Positions 59,036-64,000 of a stretch of DNA of 64,000 nt are shown in pieces (position 1 is the first letter of the stretch; the number at the start of each line of letters is the position of its first letter). Below the pieces are notes generated by a model, which saw nothing but the letters and a program-made list of their open reading frames with translations, ran no database searches and was not told the origin of the DNA. The stretch comes from Fibrobacter sp. UWB2 (lineage in GTDB: Bacteria > Fibrobacterota > Fibrobacteria > Fibrobacterales > Fibrobacteraceae). The stretch spans positions 1 through 64,000 of the forward strand of contig NZ_MWQK01000002.1 of NCBI RefSeq assembly GCF_002210425.1, in the 5' to 3' direction. The position numbers and the translations under genes are program-made.

Positions 59036-60304
59036 ATGGCTAAAACAGAATCCAAGAAGAAAGTCGTCCTCGCTTACAGCGGTGGACTTGACACCTCCAT
59101 CATCATTCCTTGGCTCAAGGAAACCTACGACGTCGAAGTGATTGCATTCGCAGCCGACCTCGGCCAGAATGACTTCCCGAACGCAAAGGCTCTCGAAGAA
59201 AAGGCTCTCAAGACCGGTGCTTCCAAGTGCTATGTTCTCGACCTCAAGAAGGAATTCCTTGAAGAATACGTTTGGCCGACCGTTCGCGCCGGTGCAAAGT
59301 ACGAAGGCACTTACCTCCTCGGTACGTCCTTTGCTCGTCCGCTCATCGCTAAGTACCAGGTCAAGATCGCCGAAAAGGAAGGCGCTTACGCTGTTGCTCA
59401 CGGTGCTACCGGTAAGGGTAACGACCAGGTTCGTTTCGAACTCACCTACGCTGCCTTGAACCCGAAGCTCGAAGTCATCGCTCCGTGGAAGGACCCGCGT
59501 TGGACATTCCACAGCCGCGAAGACGCTATCGACTACGCCGCTGCACACAAGATTCCGCTCAACGGCATCAGCAAGAAGAAGATCTACTCCGAAGACGGCA
59601 ACCTCTGGCACCTCTCTCACGAAGGTGGTGTCTTGGAATTCCCGGAACAGGAACACAAGTACGAATTCCTCAAGCACACCAACACGTATGAAAAGGCTCC
59701 GAACAAGGCCGATCACGTGACGATCTCCTTCGAAAAGGGCAATCCGGTTGCTATCAATGGCAAGAAGATGGGCGCTGTTGAACTTCTCGAATTCTTGAAC
59801 GAAATCGGTGGCAAGAACGCTTGCGGTCTCCTCGACATCGTTGAAAACCGCCTCGTCGGCCTCAAGAGCCGCGGTGTTTATGAAACTCCGGGTGGCACGC
59901 TCCTTTACAAGGCTCACGAATGCTTGCAGCAGCTCGTGCTCGACAAGGAAACTTTGTTCGAAGCCCAGAAGATGTCTATGACCTATGCAAACCTTGTCTA
60001 CAATGGCCAGTGGTTCACTCCGCTCCGCCAGGCTATGGACGCCTTCTTCAATGAAGTGAACAAGGTTGTGACTGGTGATGTGACCCTCAAGCTTTACAAG
60101 GGCAACATCATCCCGGCAGGCATCAAGAGCCCGTACAGCTTGTACGACATGGGCCTCGGTGGTTTCACGGACGTTGACATGTACGACCAGAAGGACGCTA
60201 CTGGCTTCATCCGTTGCTACGGCCTCCCGCTCAAGACTCGCGCTCTCTTGCTCGGCAAGAAGACGAACGTCGACTTCGGTGGCGTTCCGAGCCTCAAGAA
60301 GTAA
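59036..60304 (+). CDS. argG: Argininosuccinate synthase
   Basis: 422 residues from ATG 59036 (ATAAGGACAT upstream). ATP-pyrophosphatase motif VLAYSGGLDTSIIIPWLKE at residues 10-28, then GTSFARPLIAKYQ, HGATGKGNDQVRFEL and EDGNLWHLSHEGG. Joins citrulline and aspartate in arginine synthesis. Codon use is strongly biased, indicating high expression. It is not clustered with other arg genes and is followed by two terminators. Confidence 0.96.
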   Translation: MAKTESKKKVVLAYSGGLDTSIIIPWLKETYDVEVIAFAADLGQNDFPNAKALEEKALKTGASKCYVLDLKKEFLEEYVWPTVRAGAKYEGTYLLGTSFARPLIAKYQVKIAEKEGAYAVAHGATGKGNDQVRFELTYAALNPKLEVIAPWKDPRWTFHSREDAIDYAAAHKIPLNGISKKKIYSEDGNLWHLSHEGGVLEFPEQEHKYEFLKHTNTYEKAPNKADHVTISFEKGNPVAINGKKMGAVELLEFLNEIGGKNACGLLDIVENRLVGLKSRGVYETPGGTLLYKAHECLQQLVLDKETLFEAQKMSMTYANLVYNGQWFTPLRQAMDAFFNEVNKVVTGDVTLKLYKGNIIPAGIKSPYSLYDMGLGGFTDVDMYDQKDATGFIRCYGLPLKTRALLLGKKTNVDFGGVPSLKK

Positions 60305-60321
60305 TTTTCTTGACTATGTCA

Positions 60322-60377
60322 CCCCGCACTTGTTGCGGGGTCGCCTTTTTCCCGACTCATCCGAGCCGGGATTTTTT
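60322..60377 (+). terminator. Two tandem hairpin terminators after argG
   Basis: First: CCCCGCA (60322-60328) with TGCGGGG (60334-60340), then TTTTT; its GTCACCCC edge also links it to the dispersed repeats. Second: CCCGACTC with GAGCCGGG (60351-60370, one mismatch), then TTTTTT. Confidence 0.8.
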
Positions 60378-60390
60378 GTATATTCGTAGT

Positions 60391-61095
60391 ATGAATAAAT
60401 TTGTTTTTTGTGCTTCTGTTTGTATTTCGCTTTTCCTTGCCGCCTGCGGCGATGATAGTTCTGTAACTAGCCCTTCGGGGAAGGAGTCTTTATCGACTTT
60501 GACGGACCCCCGCGACGGTCAAACCTATAAGACTGTCGTTATCGGAAAACAGACGTGGATGGCTCAGAACTTGAACATTGAAACGGAAAAATCATTCTGT
60601 TTCAATGACGATTCCTCCAACTGCACCAAGTACGGTCGCCTGTACACATGGGCTGCGGCGATGGACAGCGCGGGCGAGTGGAGTTCGAACGGCAAGGGGT
60701 GCGGCTATAAATCGGAATGTTCGGCGATGTCCCCGGTGCGTGGTGTTTGTCCGAATGGCTGGCACTTGCCGACAAAAGCGGAGTTTGAAACATTGTTCGC
60801 TGCTGTTGGCGGCGACTCTGTTGCGGGCAAGATGCTTAAATCAACAAGTGGCTGGAACTTTGCCAAAGCTAGCGGCAACGGCTCGGATGATTACGCGTTC
60901 TCGGCTTTGCCTGTCGGCTACAGGGATGGTGGGGGTGATTATACCTATGTGGGCAACGAAGCAACTTTTTGGATCTCTACAGAGAAGAGTGACGAGTATG
61001 CGTATGCCATGCGCTTGATCTATAGGAATGACAATGCGGATGTGGACTATCGTCCCAAGTTCATGGCTTTTTCAGTTCGTTGCGTCAAAGACTAA
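60391..61095 (+). CDS. Fibrobacter major paralogous domain (TIGR02145) lipoprotein
   Basis: 234 residues from ATG 60391; TATATT is six bases upstream and overlaps the argG terminator's T run. Lipobox FLAAC (Cys19), a short linker, then the TIGR02145 domain: DPRDGQTYKTVVIGKQTWMA, YGRLYTWAAAMDSAGEW, PVRGVCPNGWHLPTKAEFET and FSVRCVKD. Paralogue of 18381-19223 but with a much shorter Ser linker. Surface location and function unproven. Confidence 0.88.
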   Translation: MNKFVFCASVCISLFLAACGDDSSVTSPSGKESLSTLTDPRDGQTYKTVVIGKQTWMAQNLNIETEKSFCFNDDSSNCTKYGRLYTWAAAMDSAGEWSSNGKGCGYKSECSAMSPVRGVCPNGWHLPTKAEFETLFAAVGGDSVAGKMLKSTSGWNFAKASGNGSDDYAFSALPVGYRDGGGDYTYVGNEATFWISTEKSDEYAYAMRLIYRNDNADVDYRPKFMAFSVRCVKD

Positions 61096-61168
61096 ACGAT
61101 TGATAAATAATTGCTTGTGATAAATTAATGTAGAGACATTTCGGACATCTCAGAATTCTCTCGTCTAA

Positions 61169-61687
61169 TCAGAACCCGTACGCGTACCCGATTTGCCAAA
61201 GCACTGTCGGTTCGTCGTGCTTCATAAAGCAGTGCACCGGAATGGAAATGTTCGTAAACACCCCGTAGATGCTTGCTCGTATTTCGGGCGAAATGTCAAG
61301 TGATTCCTTGTAATTGTAGGGGCGCACGATGAGCCTTTTGTTTGCCCTGTTGAGTGCCTTGTGGATTTTGTTCGGCGCCTTGGCGAATGCGTATCCGACC
61401 CCTAATCCGAGATCGAGCGTGAACGGCAACTCGCGGAAAAATCTCCATGCAAAACCGCCGTGGTACCCGACCCAGTAATCGTCGGTTCCAAAGTACATGG
61501 CGCCACTCATTAACTTAAAAAAGATGTTCTTGTAACCGACTCCCGCGTTCAGCATAATCGGGGTAGGGCGCCCCGCAGAAAGTCCCGCCTCAAATGTCCA
61601 TGGCGATTTCACGGAATCATCCTTGGCGAGGGCGTTCTCTGTGCAGAAAAATAGGAATACGGCTATAACGAGGCGCTTGAGTAACAT
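61169..61687 (-). CDS. Small outer-membrane or secreted beta-rich protein
   Basis: 172 residues. Signal peptide (MLLKRLVIAVFLFFCTENALA). Mature sequence alternates Gly/aromatic strands (FEAGLSAGRPTPIMLNAGVG, WVGYHGGFAWRFFRELPF, LDLGLGVGYAF) and ends in IGYAYGF with a terminal Phe, as in small outer-membrane barrels. TATTAT lies 7 nt before the ATG. It converges on the 60391 gene. No family recognised. Confidence 0.6.
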   Translation of the reverse strand: MLLKRLVIAVFLFFCTENALAKDDSVKSPWTFEAGLSAGRPTPIMLNAGVGYKNIFFKLMSGAMYFGTDDYWVGYHGGFAWRFFRELPFTLDLGLGVGYAFAKAPNKIHKALNRANKRLIVRPYNYKESLDISPEIRASIYGVFTNISIPVHCFMKHDEPTVLWQIGYAYGF

Positions 61688-61804
61688 GCCTGTAATAATA
61701 GTAATCGAAAATCAGGGCGGTCCCGTTTTTCGCTTAAAAAAATGTTATCTTTAAGCCAAACAAAAAGGTCTATGGGAAAGAAGGACCATAAACAAGGAAG
61801 GAAT

Positions 61805-62677
61805 ATGAAAAAGTCATTATTCGCAATCGCTTGCGCCACACTCATTTCTGCATCGACAGCATTTGCCGAAGGGGGCATGTTCGAAGCTTGGCTTCCTGAA
61901 AATATGACTGCTGATGTAGTCGCAGCCGTAAAGTTCACCCGTATGCAGTTCAGCAACTGGAAGTTCGAAGACGGTACGTCCTCTTACACATGGCTCTTCA
62001 GCTACGATGCCGACCTTAAGAACCACTGGAAGGTCGTGGATTGGCGCAACAAGTTGAACCTTGCTCTTGGTTACACCTGGATTGACGGTGTCGGCAAGCG
62101 CAAGTCTTCCGATAAGATTTTCTTCGAAACCATGGCTGACTTTAACGCTTCCGAAAAGGTCAAGCCTTACGTCGGTGCCCGTTTCGAATCCCAGTTTACC
62201 AGAGGCTATGACTATAGCGAAGACGAAGATGGCAACGAAATCAAGACGACCGTTTCCCACTTCATGGCTCCGGGTTATGTGACTCAGATGGCCGGTGTCG
62301 GTTACTTCCCGAACGACAACTTCTCTACCCGTCTTGCTTTTGCAAACCGCATGACCATCTCTCCGGACTACAACTATGCAGACGATCCGGACACCAAGAG
62401 ACACGAAAAGTTCAAGGATGAACCGGGTCTCGAAAGCATCACTGAATTCAAGTATTCCTTCTCTGAAATCGTAACCTTCAAGAGCCGTCTTTGGGCATTC
62501 GTGAACTTCAAGGGCGTCGATGAAATCGATGGCAAGTGGGAAAACCTCCTTGCTCTGTCGCTCTCTCCGCTGTTCGAATTCCAGGTCAGCTACGATATCG
62601 CTTACGACAAGGACTTGGACAAGGATTCTCAGCACAAGAACGTGATCCTCGTCGGTGTGACCTGGCGCTGGTTCTAA
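61805..62677 (+). CDS. Outer membrane protein, DUF3078-like
   Basis: 290 residues from ATG 61805 (AAGGAAGGAAT upstream). Signal peptide MKKSLFAIACATLISASTAF. Mature protein has the strand pattern of a 12- to 14-strand barrel with WRNKLNLALGYTWIDGVGKR, GARFESQFTRGYDY, TRLAFANRMTI and the C-terminal VILVGVTWRWF ending in Phe, the usual insertion signal. Pattern and length resemble the DUF3078 family. Codon bias suggests strong expression. Function unknown. Confidence 0.7.
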   Translation: MKKSLFAIACATLISASTAFAEGGMFEAWLPENMTADVVAAVKFTRMQFSNWKFEDGTSSYTWLFSYDADLKNHWKVVDWRNKLNLALGYTWIDGVGKRKSSDKIFFETMADFNASEKVKPYVGARFESQFTRGYDYSEDEDGNEIKTTVSHFMAPGYVTQMAGVGYFPNDNFSTRLAFANRMTISPDYNYADDPDTKRHEKFKDEPGLESITEFKYSFSEIVTFKSRLWAFVNFKGVDEIDGKWENLLALSLSPLFEFQVSYDIAYDKDLDKDSQHKNVILVGVTWRWF

Positions 62678-62705
62678 TCTAGAATCAAATCCAAACTTTT
62701 TAAGG

Positions 62706-62728
62706 GAACCGCTTCGGCGGTTCTTTTT
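62706..62728 (+). terminator. Rho-independent terminator
   Basis: GAACCGC and GCGGTTC around a TTCG tetraloop (62706-62723), followed by TTTTT. Confidence 0.92.
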
Positions 62729-62763
62729 CTATCTTTGCACATATAAAAGTTAATGAGGTTTTT

Positions 62764-63378
62764 ATGGCTATTACTGTTGTGGATTACAATGCGGGCAACC
62801 TGACATCTGTGATGAATGCGCTCAAGTTCATTGGCGCAGACGCCAAGGTGAGTCGCGATCCCGATGAAATCGCAAAGGCGACACGCTTGATTTTCCCGGG
62901 CGTGGGCGCTGCCGCATCTGCCATGGAAACCTTGACTAAAACCGGCATTGGCGAGGCCATCAAGGCCGTGGTTAAAGCGGGGAACCCGGTGCTTGGCATC
63001 TGCATCGGCTGCCAGATTATTCTCGAAGAAAGCGAAGAAGATGGTGGCGTCAAGACGCTTGGACTCATTCCTGGGCGCGCGGTGCGCTTCAAGGACGAAC
63101 CGGGCCTCAAGATCCCGCACATGGGCTGGAACCAGGTGAACTTCACTCGCGAACACCCGATTATGAAGGGTATCCGCAGCGGTTGCGACTTTTACTACGT
63201 GCATTCCTACTACCCGCAGGTCCCGGCGGAATATTCCTTTGCCGAGACGACTTACGGCACGCAGACTTTCACGGGACTCCTGGGCAAGGACAACTTAATT
63301 GCAAGCCAGTTCCATCAGGAAAAGAGCGGCGAGGTCGGCCTTGCCATGCTCAAAAACTTCTGCGACTGGAATATTTAG
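62764..63378 (+). CDS. hisH: Imidazole glycerol phosphate synthase, glutaminase subunit HisH
   Basis: 204 residues, the family length. Class I glutamine amidotransferase: oxyanion strand LIFPGVGAAASAM, nucleophile Cys in VLGICIGCQIILEESEED, and the His-x-Glu in SQFHQEKSGEVGLAML. Supplies ammonia to HisF in histidine synthesis. AATGAGG precedes the ATG. It stands alone here with its own terminator; no other his gene is in the window. Confidence 0.93.
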   Translation: MAITVVDYNAGNLTSVMNALKFIGADAKVSRDPDEIAKATRLIFPGVGAAASAMETLTKTGIGEAIKAVVKAGNPVLGICIGCQIILEESEEDGGVKTLGLIPGRAVRFKDEPGLKIPHMGWNQVNFTREHPIMKGIRSGCDFYYVHSYYPQVPAEYSFAETTYGTQTFTGLLGKDNLIASQFHQEKSGEVGLAMLKNFCDWNI

Positions 63379-63406
63379 TAGGCTTTAGAAAACAGACTGT
63401 TAAGAA

Positions 63407-63430
63407 GCGGGCTTTTCGCCCGCCTTTTTT
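63407..63430 (+). terminator. Rho-independent terminator of hisH
   Basis: GCGGGC (63407-63412) pairs with GCCCGC (63418-63423), followed by CTTTTTT. Sequence 63431-63560 is AT-rich with repeated words (AGTATCAT at about 63501 and 63572). Confidence 0.85.
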
Positions 63431-63561
63431 GTTTTGCCTGTAAGTCTCGATAAATCAATAACTAACGATTAATGACCGAAAACTAACGGCTTACCTTCTA
63501 GTATCATGAAATTTGCATTTTTTGTAAATTTTGCGAAATTTGCTTAAAATTAGCTTGTATT

Positions 63562-63621
63562 TAGCACTAGAGTATCATAGAGTATTGCTTTGTACGATGA
63601 AATAATTTATATTTAGTGCTA
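63562..63621 (+). promoter_or_regulatory. Promoter and operator-like repeats of the third TIGR02147 gene
   Basis: TTGCTT (63585-63590), 17-nt spacer, TATATT (63608-63613), 7 nt to the ATG. An inverted pair TAGCACTA (63562-63569) and TAGTGCTA (63614-63621) brackets the promoter, the second copy covering the start site. The geometry parallels GTACTCAA/TTGAGTAC around the 9145 promoter although the words differ. Confidence 0.65.
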
Positions 63622-64000
63622 TGAAGCCGGTAACGGAATACGAAGATTACCGCATGTATATGCAGGATTATTACAACGAGCGCAAACGCGTCTCGTCGTT
63701 CTCGTGGCGTGAATATACCCGCGCTTCGGGCTTTACGTCTCCGACTTATCTTAAACTGGTGTGTGAGGGTAAAACTCGCCTTTCTCCCCAAGGGGCCGAA
63801 AAGGTGGGTGCCGCAATGAATTTGGCGGGCTTCGAGCTTGAGTATTTCAAGACGATGGTGACATATTGCCATGCCAAGACCGATCAGGAACGCAAAATCG
63901 CTTACGAAGCCATGCTGGAGCTTGCCTCCAACAACAAAGTAAAGGTCGTTGATGGCGATGCGTTCCGGTATTTCGAATCGTGGGTCCATCCGGTGGTGAG
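63621..64000 (+). CDS. TIGR02147 family protein, 5' part (runs off the window)
   Basis: Open frame from ATG 63621 to the window end, 126 complete codons, no stop. The start MKPVTEYEDYRMYMQDYYNE and the stretch YTRASGFTSPTYLKLVCEGK align with the N-terminal HTH-like region of the two other family members (F-T-x-G-x-x-x-L-G-x-P-x-x-x-Y), followed by GAAMNLAGFELEYFKTMVTY matching their LGLNKK...YFETMV. It is clearly more divergent than the 9145/24801 pair. Probably followed by its own partner gene beyond the window. Confidence 0.8.
   Translation, partial: MKPVTEYEDYRMYMQDYYNERKRVSSFSWREYTRASGFTSPTYLKLVCEGKTRLSPQGAEKVGAAMNLAGFELEYFKTMVTYCHAKTDQERKIAYEAMLELASNNKVKVVDGDAFRYFESWVHPVV

Noticed and set aside
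1-64000. CRISPR array, prophage, insertion sequence or tRNA genes
   Set aside because: I saw no regularly spaced long direct repeats, no transposase or integrase genes and no cloverleaf sequences; a tRNAscan and IS search could still find what I missed.

Overview
The window looks like the chromosome of a Fibrobacter (F. succinogenes-type) bacterium. It holds three members of the TIGR02147 family and two lipoproteins of the TIGR02145 domain family, both families first defined from F. succinogenes. It also has a Gram-negative envelope gene set (TolC, MlaC, an MCE protein, an Omp85-type barrel, many lipoproteins) and a complex I operon in a GC-moderate genome. The species call is inference from these families; no rRNA long enough to place it is present, only the 3' end of a 5S gene at position 1.

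Layout. 1-100: 3' end of 5S rRNA and its terminator. 235-7213: two envelope clusters, (i) a GH57-fold protein that seems to have lost its catalytic residues, a STAS-like membrane protein and a lytic transglycosylase, (ii) a TolC-like protein, MlaC, a membrane protein and an RsuA-type pseudouridine synthase. 7330-8988: HU protein and, divergently, a tRNA-dihydrouridine synthase carrying an interspersed repeat in frame. 9145-10944: TIGR02147 regulator plus lipoprotein. 11095-18210: two HD-GYP signalling proteins flanking an aminotransferase/citrate synthase pair. 18381-22363: TIGR02145 lipoprotein, a small antitoxin-like ORF, ilvE, a geranylgeranyl-reductase-like flavoprotein with a ferredoxin. 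22496-24801: second lipoprotein/TIGR02147 pair. 25030-39265: a 13-gene complex I operon, nuoB to nuoN, without nuoA. 39463-41389: two AT-rich membrane protein genes and ispF. 41503-45198: a giant GLUG-type repeat surface protein. 45496-51188: two Na/Pi symporters around a PhoB/PhoR-like pair. 51306-55755: small envelope genes, RNase P RNA on the minus strand, an Omp85-type barrel. 55759-58869 (minus): MCE protein and RecG. 59036-63378: argG, TIGR02145 lipoprotein, two small outer-membrane proteins, hisH. 63621-end: a third, truncated-by-window TIGR02147 gene.

How parts work together. Complex I would feed quinone-linked anaerobic electron transport. The phosphate block reads as a self-contained circuit: a sensor kinase and regulator co-transcribed with one transporter, and TTTACA repeats with about 10.5-bp periodicity in front of both this operon and the other transporter. 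The TIGR02147/lipoprotein pairs look like small modules in which a putative DNA-binding protein is translated together with, or just ahead of, a surface lipoprotein.

The most notable patterns are: (1) a -10 hexamer exactly 6-7 nt upstream of the start codon in about eleven genes, implying many leaderless mRNAs; (2) a dispersed hairpin repeat family with compensatory stem changes and a conserved TGAC edge, one copy of which is translated inside dus; (3) distinct operator-like repeats at each TIGR02147 promoter; (4) Pho-box-like arrays; (5) a fibronectin-III-like domain fused to NuoE, plus other unusual complex I subunits.
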